NCBI GenBank assembly: GCA_900555165.1
Contig: USKE01000027.1
Span: 1-12,745, forward strand
DNA: 12,745 bases
From: an uncultured Porphyromonadaceae bacterium
Lineage (GTDB): Bacteria > Bacteroidota > Bacteroidia > Bacteroidales > Muribaculaceae
Direction of reading: 5' to 3'
The translations under genes were made by a program, and so were the position numbers. Numbering within the stretch: the first letter of the stretch is position 1; every line of letters begins with the position of its first letter. Below the pieces are notes generated by a model. That model was not told the origin of the DNA and made no database searches. It saw only the letters and a list, made by a program, of their open reading frames with translations. Shown here piece after piece: positions 1 through 6,075 of this stretch.

Positions 1-124
1 CGTCGGTTGGGTGCTGCCTGTTTTTGTACATCTAAGGGTTGAAAATCACCGGCTTTCTGCTCTGTAAAGCAAGGATAGTAAAAAGGGTGAAATAGTTATC
101 GCTCTCATGCAGTTCCTTTGTGAA

Positions 125-139
125 ACAGCGAATCGCTGT
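125..139. repeat. 15-base palindrome ACAGCGA-A-TCGCTGT
   Basis: Two 7-base arms (125-131 and 133-139) are exact reverse complements around a single A. A further TTCGCTG at 153-159 repeats the right-arm sequence, and a GTATAC palindrome lies at 145-150 between them. The form suits a dimeric DNA-binding protein, but no regulator gene is visible nearby and the role is unknown. Confidence 0.45.
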
Positions 140-172
140 ATAAGGTATACGGTTCGCTGGGAAGTGCGCATA

Positions 173-226
173 TTTACGGTCGTGCAAAATACCCCACAAA
201 ACCGTAAAGTCGATAGAGGGGTATTT
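173..226 (+). other. Two interleaved inverted repeats with H-type pseudoknot topology
   Basis: TTTACGGT at 173-180 is the exact reverse complement of ACCGTAAA at 201-208 (8 bp). AAATACCCC at 187-195 is the exact reverse complement of GGGGTATTT at 218-226 (9 bp). The 5' arm of the second pair lies inside the loop of the first and its 3' arm lies outside, so an RNA could form both stems at once as a pseudoknot with connecting segments of 6, 5 and 9 bases. The last arm contains a G-rich run ending 7 bases before an ATG at 229. As DNA, the same arms could instead be overlapping operator sites. I do not recognise it as a known riboswitch or recombination site. Confidence 0.5.
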
Positions 227-228
227 CG

Positions 229-348
229 ATGCAGAGTATGTTCGACACTGGGGAAACTGAAAATCAGCTTATATTCGTAGAAAAGTTACATTTTAGGGCG
301 ATAAATTCTGGGTATCGTATTGAAAACAGAGCTATCCTTGTGACATAA
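229..348 (+). CDS. Possible 39-residue small ORF (weak)
   Basis: An ATG-initiated frame of 39 codons, starting MQSMFDTGE and ending AILVT, lies just downstream of the interleaved inverted repeats. A purine-rich GAGGGG at 216-221 sits 7 bases before the ATG and could act as a ribosome binding site. It partly coincides with the 3' arm of the second inverted repeat, so folding could hide it. The frame runs through the predicted promoter of the next gene, and its product resembles no family I know. It has no signal peptide or membrane segment. A chance ORF is quite possible. Confidence 0.15.
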   Translation: MQSMFDTGETENQLIFVEKLHFRAINSGYRIENRAILVT

Positions 349-349
349 T
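320..349 (+). promoter_or_regulatory. Sigma70-type promoter of the repeat-protein gene
   Basis: TTGAAA at 320-325 and CATAAT at 344-349 match the -35 and -10 elements with an 18-base spacer. TG at 341-342 gives an extended -10 (TGnCATAAT). This architecture is typical of Actinomycetota and Bacillota and unlike the TAnnTTTG promoters seen to the right of 2.5 kb. Confidence 0.5.
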
Positions 350-361
350 GTGTGTACACAC
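350..361. promoter_or_regulatory. Perfect 12-base palindrome at the expected transcription start (candidate operator)
   Basis: GTGTGTACACAC is a perfect palindrome immediately after the -10 element, where transcription should start, and ends 4 bases before the GAGGAGG ribosome binding site. Position and symmetry suggest a repressor site, but no regulator is visible in the window. Confidence 0.4.
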
Positions 362-378
362 TTTCGAGGAGGTGCAGC

Positions 379-2061
379 ATGGCTATACCTAAGCTGAAAA
401 AGCAGGATGTTATTGATGCCCTGAAATTTATCGACGAGAACGGAGTTCCCGAACATAATACGAGCGTAAAATATGTTCTTGTGTCTGAGAATGGGAAAGT
501 GTACCAACTTTGCTCAGCGTTCCGAAAAGCACCTCGGATTTTCTGTCTCGAAGGATCCACCCGCTCCGATTTGGGCGCGCCAAGCGATTGTTCTGAAAGC
601 TTCTATGCTGTCGATTTAGCCGTTTGCGACGGGGTCGTGTACCTGTGCGGTTCAGACGGCGTCCGTACAGTAGTTTGGAGGCGCGCCGGATCGAGCTGGT
701 CGGTGGTGGACGAGGTCGCAGTACCTGCGACAACGCCCGTCTTGGGGGTGGCTGCGCATAGTGTCTATCTGTTTGCCGATAATTGTGGTAGCGGGGGGTC
801 GCTGTATCGCGTCGGGGCTGGTGAATTGTCGAAAGTCGGATCCGCATTGGCTATCGATCGGGTGTACAATCCGCGAATTATCGATCGAGCGGGTTCTCCT
901 GCGGTAGTTTTTGGCAGCGGATCGAAAACGAAAATGGCATGGCCGGCGGCGGGAGCATGGAAAGAGAGCGTGCTTCATTCGGGAACTTCGTCGTCGATCT
1001 CGACGACTGAGAGCAATGGCGTCACTTATATAGCGAGTTCCGATGGCGAACATGTAAGCATCTCGTCAATTACGGCAGATGGCTTTGTTACGGCTGAGGT
1101 GACTGAAGCTTTCCCGAAGCCTTACAGTGTTGCTGTTGCCGCTAGAAACAACATGCTATATCTAGCTGTGATAGAGTCGGGAACGCAATTGGTTCGTGTC
1201 TACAAGGCATCCGCGTCGAACCTCACGCAATGGGAGCATCTTGGGGGCATTGTCGTCACTTCTGCCACGGCGGTTGGCCTGACAGTGCGCGATGCGAGCC
1301 TTTTCTGCGCCACAGTGGACACGCTTGACTCGCCTGTTGGACTAAGAAGTTTTGTGCTGCCGTCTGAAACGGGTGGCAAGCCCGATATTCCCTCTGGTAG
1401 TGGCGGAGCTGGAACGACAGTGCCCGGCGATGGCGGGTCGGGTAGTTCGGGCTCTTCCGGTACGGGGGGCTCGTCAGCGGGATCTGGTTCCGGCGGTGCA
1501 GGCGGCTCTTCTGCCGGATCCGGTTCAGGCGGAACGGGAAATGGATCGTCGACCGGAGGCGCGACAGGGGGTAGCAGCGGAGCTGGTGGCTCTAGCTCTG
1601 GCTCATCTTCGGCATCCTCGAAGCCTGCAGCGGCAAAGCCTTCGGGGGTTTGGAAGAAGTCTGGGGGGCGGTGGTGGTACCGGCACCACAACGGCTCTTA
1701 TACGCGCAACGGGTGGGAGCTTATAGACGGCTCCTGGTATCACTTCGATCGTTCTGGCTGGATGCAGACTGGCTGGCTGAAAGTTGGCAGATCCTGGTAC
1801 TATCTCTCCGCTTCAGGCGCTATGAAGACCGGTTGGCTCAAACAGGGGCGCACCTGGTACTACCTCAAGAGCTCTGGGGCTATGGCTGTGGGATGGTACA
1901 AGGTGGGAGGCGACTGGTACTGGTCGAGCGCTTCCGGAGCCATGGGCGCCAACCGCTGGATCGGCAACTATTACCTGAAGGGCTCAGGGGCTATGGCGAC
2001 CAACCAGTGGATCGGCCGTTACCATGTAAACGCTAGCGGCAAATGGGACAAGACGCGCTAG
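379..2061 (+). CDS. Choline-binding-repeat surface protein with propeller-like middle and Gly/Ser linker; odd N-terminus
   Basis: The 560-residue product starts at ATG 379, chosen because GAGGAGG (366-372) lies 6 bases upstream; a GTG at 352 would overlap the operator-like palindrome. Residues 1 to about 40 look like a small cytoplasmic head domain found at the N-terminus of some McrA-like restriction proteins (recognised from memory). The segment stops where that family normally continues with a YPPKYV-like motif. Residues ~45-325 are beta-rich with irregular repeats, probably a beta-propeller. Residues ~330-422 are a Gly/Ser-rich linker. From ~424 to the end there are about six aromatic repeats of the GWxxxxGxWYYLxxSGAM type, which bind choline on teichoic or lipoteichoic acids or related wall polymers. 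Such proteins are normally exported, yet no signal peptide is present. The N-terminus may therefore be a misjoin or a real rearrangement. The source is a Gram-positive bacterium, not Bacteroidales. Confidence 0.75.
   Translation: MAIPKLKKQDVIDALKFIDENGVPEHNTSVKYVLVSENGKVYQLCSAFRKAPRIFCLEGSTRSDLGAPSDCSESFYAVDLAVCDGVVYLCGSDGVRTVVWRRAGSSWSVVDEVAVPATTPVLGVAAHSVYLFADNCGSGGSLYRVGAGELSKVGSALAIDRVYNPRIIDRAGSPAVVFGSGSKTKMAWPAAGAWKESVLHSGTSSSISTTESNGVTYIASSDGEHVSISSITADGFVTAEVTEAFPKPYSVAVAARNNMLYLAVIESGTQLVRVYKASASNLTQWEHLGGIVVTSATAVGLTVRDASLFCATVDTLDSPVGLRSFVLPSETGGKPDIPSGSGGAGTTVPGDGGSGSSGSSGTGGSSAGSGSGGAGGSSAGSGSGGTGNGSSTGGATGGSSGAGGSSSGSSSASSKPAAAKPSGVWKKSGGRWWYRHHNGSYTRNGWELIDGSWYHFDRSGWMQTGWLKVGRSWYYLSASGAMKTGWLKQGRTWYYLKSSGAMAVGWYKVGGDWYWSSASGAMGANRWIGNYYLKGSGAMATNQWIGRYHVNASGKWDKTR
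1465..1536 (+). repeat. Two tandem 12-residue Gly/Ser units in the linker
   Basis: The unit GGSSAGSGSGG followed by A or T occurs twice back to back (1465-1500 and 1501-1536). Many of the codons differ synonymously between the two copies, so the repeat is kept at the protein level rather than being a fresh DNA duplication. It extends the flexible spacer before the choline-binding repeats. Confidence 0.7.
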
Positions 2062-2099
2062 CGTCCCCTGAGACGTCGTCCGCCTAAGAAATGAGCGTA

Positions 2100-2130
2100 A
2101 AAATGGGCCGCTTTGAAAGCGGCCCATTTT
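2100..2130. terminator. Bidirectional intrinsic terminator
   Basis: AAAATGGGCCGCTTT at 2100-2114 pairs perfectly with AAAGCGGCCCATTTT at 2116-2130; in practice the innermost bases form the loop. The stem is GC-rich in the middle, with A-run and T-run ends in both orientations. It lies 38 bases after the repeat protein stop and 19 bases after the stop of the converging minus-strand ORF, so it can serve both. Confidence 0.8.
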
Positions 2131-2149
2131 GCTTCAGGAGGGCGTTTGC

Positions 2150-3094
2150 TTACCAAACGTAGACTTTGCTGCCGCGGGGAACATTGTTGTAGATCCATTT
2201 GGCGTTGGAAAGCTGCAGGCGCACGCAGCCGTGGGAGGCGGGGCGACCCATAGTGCCGTCGGTCACGTACTGAGGGGAGGAGGTTTGGGAGTACAGCACG
2301 GAATGGAACAGGTAGTTGCCGCTGAATTGGGTGAAGTAGAAGCAGCGTGCAGAGCCGGAATCGAAGTAGTAGCCCTTGCTCCCTACGGTGAATCGGCCCT
2401 TCTTCGTAGGAGTGGAAGATTTGCCCGGAGCGCAGTCCATCATGCGCTGCAGATTCCAGTTGCCTTTCGAGCCATAGAATACGCCGACCTTGCAGCGTTT
2501 GGTGTCGACCAGGATGAGCCCCTTTTCGGCAGCCATTTCTGTGCCGCGCCTGAAGAGTCGGCGGGTGTATTCCTCCATGACCTCGTAATGCTCCTTGCTC
2601 ACGATGCCGCGGGCTATGATCTCCTCGCGCGAGATATTCTCGTCGTGGCCTTCGGCGGCTTTGGTGGTGGGGGTTATGATCGGCTCGGGGAAACGCTCGT
2701 TCTCGCGCATGCCGTCGGGCAGTTTCACGCCGCAGATTTCGCGGGCGCCTGCGGCATACTCGCGCCAGGCGCTGCCGGTGAGATAGCCACGGATGATCAT
2801 CTCTACGGCGAAACCCTCGCAGCGTACGCCGGTCGATACCATCGGGTCGGGGGTGGTCATGAGCCAGTTCGGCACGATGTCGGCCGTAGACTCAAGGAAA
2901 TATGCGGCGATCTGGTTCAGCACCTGACCCTTGAAGGGGATGCCCTTGGGCAGGATGACATCGAAGGCCGAGATGCGGTCGGTAGCCACGATGGCCAGCA
3001 GGTCGTTGTTGATTGTGTAAACGTCGCGCACCTTGCCGTGGTAGACGGCGGTCTGGCCGGGGAAATGGAAGTCGGTTTTTACGAGAGTCTCCAT
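2150..3094 (-). CDS. purC: Chimeric ORF: N-terminal SAICAR synthetase (PurC) joined to C-terminal L,D-transpeptidase (YkuD)
   Basis: Residues 1-199 match phosphoribosylaminoimidazole-succinocarboxamide synthetase, which joins aspartate to CAIR using ATP in purine synthesis. Visible motifs are GKVRDVY (20-26), DRISAFD (39-45), RGYLTGSAW (102-110) and ILVDTK (194-199). PurC normally continues from VDTK with a YEFG-like motif and roughly 100 more residues, all missing here. Residues ~200-314 are instead a YkuD L,D-transpeptidase domain with His264 and the catalytic motif SHGCVR (287-292, Cys290). That domain cross-links peptidoglycan outside the membrane and would need a signal peptide or membrane anchor, which is absent. 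Neither half would work: PurC lacks its C-terminal part, and the transpeptidase would stay in the cytoplasm. The gene starts 48 bases after phoH, a pairing expected in Bacteroidales. I treat the ORF as two partial genes from different organisms joined near 2498-2518. Confidence 0.85.
   Translation of the reverse strand: METLVKTDFHFPGQTAVYHGKVRDVYTINNDLLAIVATDRISAFDVILPKGIPFKGQVLNQIAAYFLESTADIVPNWLMTTPDPMVSTGVRCEGFAVEMIIRGYLTGSAWREYAAGAREICGVKLPDGMRENERFPEPIITPTTKAAEGHDENISREEIIARGIVSKEHYEVMEEYTRRLFRRGTEMAAEKGLILVDTKRCKVGVFYGSKGNWNLQRMMDCAPGKSSTPTKKGRFTVGSKGYYFDSGSARCFYFTQFSGNYLFHSVLYSQTSSPQYVTDGTMGRPASHGCVRLQLSNAKWIYNNVPRGSKVYVW
2494..2518. other. Probable contig misjoin between Gram-positive and Bacteroidales DNA
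   Basis: On the minus strand, the last residues that fit PurC are ILVDTK (2498-2515) and the first that fit only the transpeptidase are RCKVGVF, from 2497 downward. L,D-transpeptidase domains often begin with a similar hydrophobic-VDT strand, so a short identical DNA stretch in both genes could have bridged them in an assembly graph and would keep the frame open. Promoter type, ribosome binding sites and gene content all change at this point. Confidence 0.75.
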
Positions 3095-3142
3095 TGTGTT
3101 GTTGTGAGAAGATATGAGTGGTTTATATTGTTCTGCGATATG

Positions 3143-4156
3143 TCATAGCCGGTCGTCGGCCGGGGTGTCGGCATTCCCTTCGGATTCCGGTTCGCGCCGG
3201 GCGTCGCTTTCGGCCTTGTGCTCCTCGTCATAGGCCTGGTATGCCTCGACGATGCGCTGCACCAGCTGGTGCCTTACGATGTCTTTCTTGCCGAATTCCA
3301 CGCGGCCTATGCCGTTTATGTCGTGGAGTATGCGCAGGGCCTGTATCAGGCCCGAGCTTACGGTGCGCGGCAGGTCGATCTGCGTTACGTCGCCGGTGAC
3401 GATCATCTTGGCATTGACGCCCAGACGTGTCAGGAACATCTTTATCTGGTGGGTTGTGGTGTTCTGGGCCTCGTCGAGCACGATCACGGCATCGTTGAGT
3501 GTGCGGCCGCGCATGAATGCCAGCGGCGCTATCTGTATGACCTTGGTCTCCATGTATTCTTTCAGCTTGACGGCTGGAATCATGTCTTCGAGCGCGTCGT
3601 AAAGGGGCTGGAGATAGGGGTCGATCTTGTCTTTCATGTCGCCGGGGAGGAATCCGAGCTTTTCGCCGGCCTCGACTGCGGGGCGCGAGAGTATGATTTT
3701 CTTCACCTCGCGGTTCTTCAGGGCGCGCACGGCCAGGGCTATGGCCACGTATGTCTTGCCGGTACCGGCGGGGCCCAGGGCGAATGTCAGGTCATTCTTC
3801 AGCACTGTCTCCACCAGGCGGCGCTGTGTGGGGGTGCGGGCAGTGATGGGCTTGCCGTTTACGCCGTAGATTATCACGTCGTCGGCATGCATCTCGCGGG
3901 GCTTGTCGCCCTTCACTACATCGAGTATGACCTCTTCGGTGAGCTTGTTGTATCTTGAGCAGTAGTTTTCGAGCTCTTTGATTTTTTTCTCGAACTCGGC
4001 GGTCTCGTGGTCGTCGCCGATGACCTTTATGACCGAGCCGCGGGCAGCCATCCTCAGTTTGGGGAAGAGGTTGCGGATCAGCTGCATGTTGGTGTTGTTC
4101 ACGCCGTAGAAGCTGACCGGGTCGGCCTGGTCGATGATGACGATACGTTCTATCAT
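3143..4156 (-). CDS. phoH: PhoH family ATPase
   Basis: The 337-residue product is a cytoplasmic PhoH-like P-loop NTPase, a family linked to RNA metabolism and stress. The Walker A motif GPAGTGKT is at 128-135 and Walker B VLDEAQN at 226-232. The sequence VTGDVTQIDLP (~253-263) and the TPTQ motif before the P-loop (108-111) are also typical. An N-terminal region of ~100 residues precedes the ATPase, and the last ~25 residues are a charged, disordered tail. I chose ATG 4156, whose product begins MIERIVIID. The longer frame from 4219 would start upstream of a TAnnTTTG promoter element at 4168-4175, and its extra residues do not look conserved. The purC start lies 48 bases after the stop, so the two are probably co-transcribed. 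Confidence 0.92.
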   Translation of the reverse strand: MIERIVIIDQADPVSFYGVNNTNMQLIRNLFPKLRMAARGSVIKVIGDDHETAEFEKKIKELENYCSRYNKLTEEVILDVVKGDKPREMHADDVIIYGVNGKPITARTPTQRRLVETVLKNDLTFALGPAGTGKTYVAIALAVRALKNREVKKIILSRPAVEAGEKLGFLPGDMKDKIDPYLQPLYDALEDMIPAVKLKEYMETKVIQIAPLAFMRGRTLNDAVIVLDEAQNTTTHQIKMFLTRLGVNAKMIVTGDVTQIDLPRTVSSGLIQALRILHDINGIGRVEFGKKDIVRHQLVQRIVEAYQAYDEEHKAESDARREPESEGNADTPADDRL

Positions 4157-4167
4157 AGTTGGTGATG

Positions 4168-4175
4168 CAAAGTTA
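4168..4175 (-). promoter_or_regulatory. Bacteroidota -7 promoter element for phoH
   Basis: Read on the minus strand, TAACTTTG fits the TAnnTTTG consensus of the primary Bacteroidota sigma factor and ends 11 bases before the phoH ATG, implying a very short leader. I see no good TTTG element at the -33 position, so the call is moderate. Confidence 0.45.
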
Positions 4176-4255
4176 CAAAAAATATCCCTCTGTGTCTGTA
4201 TCGCGGGGCTAAAAATCATCCCCGTATAAATATAATGGGTCCCGGCCTGATATGG

Positions 4256-4288
4256 TTTGGCTTATGTTGTGAGTTTTTATTAAATTTG
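4256..4288 (+). promoter_or_regulatory. Bacteroidota promoter for the ORF6N gene
   Basis: TTTG at 4256-4259 and TAAATTTG at 4281-4288 match the -33 and -7 elements with a 21-base spacer. Transcription would start near 4293-4296, about 20 bases before the ATG at 4315. Confidence 0.65.
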
Positions 4289-4314
4289 TGTCATTCATCA
4301 CACTGTATGATAAT

Positions 4315-4365
4315 ATGGAGGATTTAGAGTTTATCAAGTCACAGATTCATGAGGTCAGCGAGTAA
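4315..4365 (+). pseudogene. Out-of-frame N-terminal fragment of the ORF6N gene, or 16-codon leader
   Basis: ATG 4315 opens a 16-codon frame, [16 protein letters not shown], ending at TAA 4363-4365. The beginning resembles the usual start of ORF6N proteins, which continue with [13 protein letters not shown]. In the downstream frame, the codons for Gln-Arg-Val (4356-4364) directly precede the Met at 4365. The two frames therefore fit one ancestral gene that lost 7 bases. The stop and the downstream ATG overlap as TAATG, so ribosomes could also re-start there by translational coupling. Confidence 0.55.
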
Positions 4366-4871
4366 TGCTTGATTCCGACCTTGCCGTTCTTTATAAGGTT
4401 GAGACGCGTGTGCTCAATCAGGCTGTGAAAAGAAACATTGAGAGATTTCCACCCGACTTCATGTTTCAGCTTTCTGAGACGGAATGGAGCGACATGTCAT
4501 CACAATCTGTGACGACATATGGATCGAAACGTCCGAAAAAGTCTAAACCTTACGTATTTACCGAGCATGGTGTGATTATGCTTTCAAGTGTTTTGCGCAG
4601 TGATGTGGCAGTTCAAGTGAGCATATTGGTTGCCAGGGCGTTTGTGGCGATGCGCCAGTTCATGTCGTTGCCTAAGACCGACAAAGTGATGGTTCTGGAA
4701 GAGCGGATTGACCGGCTTGAGGCATATATCGAGGATGTCCTTGCTGATGTCAATGAAATCAATGAGGATACACGGATGCAGATTGAGCTTATTAACGAAT
4801 CTCTTGCTGAACTGCAGGCCCGGAATGGCCGTCCTGACCGTTCCCGGCCCAAAATTGGATTCGTGCCTTGA
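4365..4871 (+). CDS. ORF6N domain-containing protein, possibly frameshifted at its start
   Basis: From the first usable ATG the product is 168 residues. The ORF6N DNA-binding domain fills about residues 1-105, with the family segments [30 protein letters not shown] and [17 protein letters not shown] coiled-coil-like, acidic stretch (~110-153) follows, then a basic tail. ORF6N proteins are phage-derived regulators, common as stand-alone genes in gut Bacteroidales; their targets are mostly unknown. The domain normally begins about 20 residues earlier, and those residues are encoded in another frame at 4315-4365. The domain lacks its first strand unless frame is restored. Base composition is clearly more AT-rich than in neighbouring genes, consistent with transfer. 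No phage structural genes lie nearby. Confidence 0.85.
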   Translation: MLDSDLAVLYKVETRVLNQAVKRNIERFPPDFMFQLSETEWSDMSSQSVTTYGSKRPKKSKPYVFTEHGVIMLSSVLRSDVAVQVSILVARAFVAMRQFMSLPKTDKVMVLEERIDRLEAYIEDVLADVNEINEDTRMQIELINESLAELQARNGRPDRSRPKIGFVP

Positions 4872-4931
4872 CAATTACATACAATGCAGACACAGTACCA
4901 AGGTCAGATTCTGCAACATCCCCGTTATACA

Positions 4932-4970
4932 ACAGCCCCCGGCCAAATACAATGGTCGGGGGCTGTCGTT
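4932..4970. terminator. Intrinsic terminator between converging genes
   Basis: ACAGCCCCCGGCCA (4932-4945) pairs with TGGTCGGGGGCTGT (4953-4966) over 14 positions with one G-T wobble and a 7-base loop, followed by CGTTTT on the plus strand. It lies between the ORF6N stop at 4871 and the stop of the minus-strand lipoprotein gene at 5007, so it may serve both directions. Confidence 0.8.
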
Positions 4971-5006
4971 TTATATGGTATCGGCGGGCGGGCAGATAGT
5001 GCGGGG

Positions 5007-5642
5007 TTATTTCTTGTCGGAGTCGGCTTTGGCGGCAGCTGCTTTCTTATAGCGGGCGTTCAGGCCGGCCAGCACCTCGTCGGTGATGTCGAGCGCGGGA
5101 TTGAAGATCTCGCCGGGCGAGTAAATCAGGATTGCGTCGTAGTGGTGGGTGCGGTTGTAGTCGGCCAGGAAATTGTTCAGCGAGTCAAGGAACACCTGCT
5201 GCTGGCGCACGGCCTCCTGCTGGGCTTTGGCCTGGAGCGAGCCGAGGTAGTTCTGGGCCTGCTGCTGTTTCTGGTTTAGGGCCGTCACGTCGGCGTTGTA
5301 CGATGCTTCGCTCAGGTAGCCGTTCGACTGTGCTTTCTGCTGAATCGAGTTGGCCATGCGCTGCAGTTCGTTGCCGCGCGACTGTTCGGCATTCTGCAGC
5401 TCGGTCATGGTGCGCAGGTTGACTTCGTTGAAAGTCTTCACCATCTCGTAGTTGTTCATGACCGAGTCCATGTTGTAGTAACGGATGTTGGTCGTGGGCT
5501 CGAACTTGTCAGATGTTGCTTTTGCCGTTTCTTTCTTAGCTTTGTCAGCATCTTTGGCGCTGTCGTTGGTCGAGTTGTCAGAACAGCTCATGGCCGACAT
5601 AGCCAGGATGAGCGCCGAGACTGCGAATGCAGATTTTTTCAT
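5007..5642 (-). CDS. OmpH/Skp-family periplasmic chaperone-like lipoprotein
   Basis: The 211-residue product starts MKKSAFAVS with a lipoprotein signal peptide ending SAMSC, giving lipidated Cys20 followed by Ser-Asp-Asn. An Asp/Lys/Ala-rich spacer (~21-45) leads to an OmpH/Skp-like region: a strand with YYNMDSVM (~55-62), a long Gln- and Ala-rich coiled coil (~65-160), and a closing strand YDAILIYSP followed by NPALDITDEVLAGLN. The family holds unfolded outer-membrane proteins during transport across the periplasm. Bacteroidales often carry lipidated versions besides a soluble Skp, and the role of those is less certain. The gene starts 65 bases after the small membrane protein gene upstream and is probably co-transcribed with it. 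Confidence 0.88.
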   Translation of the reverse strand: MKKSAFAVSALILAMSAMSCSDNSTNDSAKDADKAKKETAKATSDKFEPTTNIRYYNMDSVMNNYEMVKTFNEVNLRTMTELQNAEQSRGNELQRMANSIQQKAQSNGYLSEASYNADVTALNQKQQQAQNYLGSLQAKAQQEAVRQQQVFLDSLNNFLADYNRTHHYDAILIYSPGEIFNPALDITDEVLAGLNARYKKAAAAKADSDKK

Positions 5643-5707
5643 GTCAGGAAAATTCAGATATCATGGCGCGGGCAGTTGAACCCGGCACCTGGAAATGGTG
5701 AATAGTT

Positions 5708-5884
5708 TTATTTCTTTTTGTCGCGGCGCATGGCCTCGCGCAGCTGTCGCTGGCGCTCGGGCACACGGGCCAGGTCATGCGAATGACCGGTGGGGAACCC
5801 CTTGCGGGGCCTGAAAAGGGCGTTGACCCCCAGCAAAACGATAGCCACTGCTATCAATGCAAGTGAAAGAAATATGGTTTTCAT
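5708..5884 (-). CDS. Small single-pass membrane protein (58 residues)
   Basis: The frame starts at ATG 5884 and ends at TAA 5708-5710. It encodes one N-terminal hydrophobic segment (~4-24, FLSLALIAVAIVLLGVNALF) followed by a basic, His-containing tail with RPRKGFPTGHSHD and RRDKKK at the end. Small proteins of this shape, with a short conserved segment around FP(S/T)GH, recur in Bacteroidales genomes; their function is unknown to me. It has a Bacteroidota -7 element upstream and precedes the OmpH-like lipoprotein gene in the same orientation, suggesting a two-gene unit. The hydrophobic N-terminus, clean start and stop, and promoter support a real gene. Confidence 0.8.
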   Translation of the reverse strand: MKTIFLSLALIAVAIVLLGVNALFRPRKGFPTGHSHDLARVPERQRQLREAMRRDKKK

Positions 5885-5905
5885 GGGTTTTGTGCCATTT
5901 TCAGC

Positions 5906-5913
5906 GCAAATTT
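5906..5913 (-). promoter_or_regulatory. Bacteroidota -7 promoter element of the minus-strand lipoprotein unit
   Basis: Read on the minus strand, TAAATTTG fits TAnnTTTG and ends 21 bases before the small membrane protein ATG. No clear TTTG lies at the -33 distance. The divergent 191-base gap (5885-6075) must also hold the pepD promoter, for which I see only the one-mismatch element TTATTTTG at 5950-5957. Confidence 0.45.
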
Positions 5914-6075
5914 AAGAAAGTTACCACGAATTTTCACCCGTTTTCAGTTTTATTTTGTAACTTAGGCACGGGAAAGAGGCGTTTTTAACAGATTTTTAAA
6001 TTCACAAACGAGTTTTAAGAATCCTGTCCGCACATTCCCGCAGTTTAACCGACAATCAACTAACCACCTTAGTAT

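Noticed and set aside
2150..3094. A natural bifunctional PurC-transpeptidase enzyme
   Set aside because: The two reactions occur in different compartments, neither half is complete, and flanking DNA changes lineage at the join; a misjoin explains all of this more simply.
2129..3148. 339-codon plus-strand open frame opposite purC/L,D-transpeptidase
   Set aside because: It runs across the suspected junction and is antisense to well-recognised domains; no family is visible in its translation.
4365..4871. Part of a prophage because ORF6N is phage-derived
   Set aside because: The neighbours are phoH/purC and an OmpH-like gene, with no integrase, capsid or other phage genes and no attachment-site duplication; stand-alone ORF6N genes are common in Bacteroidales.
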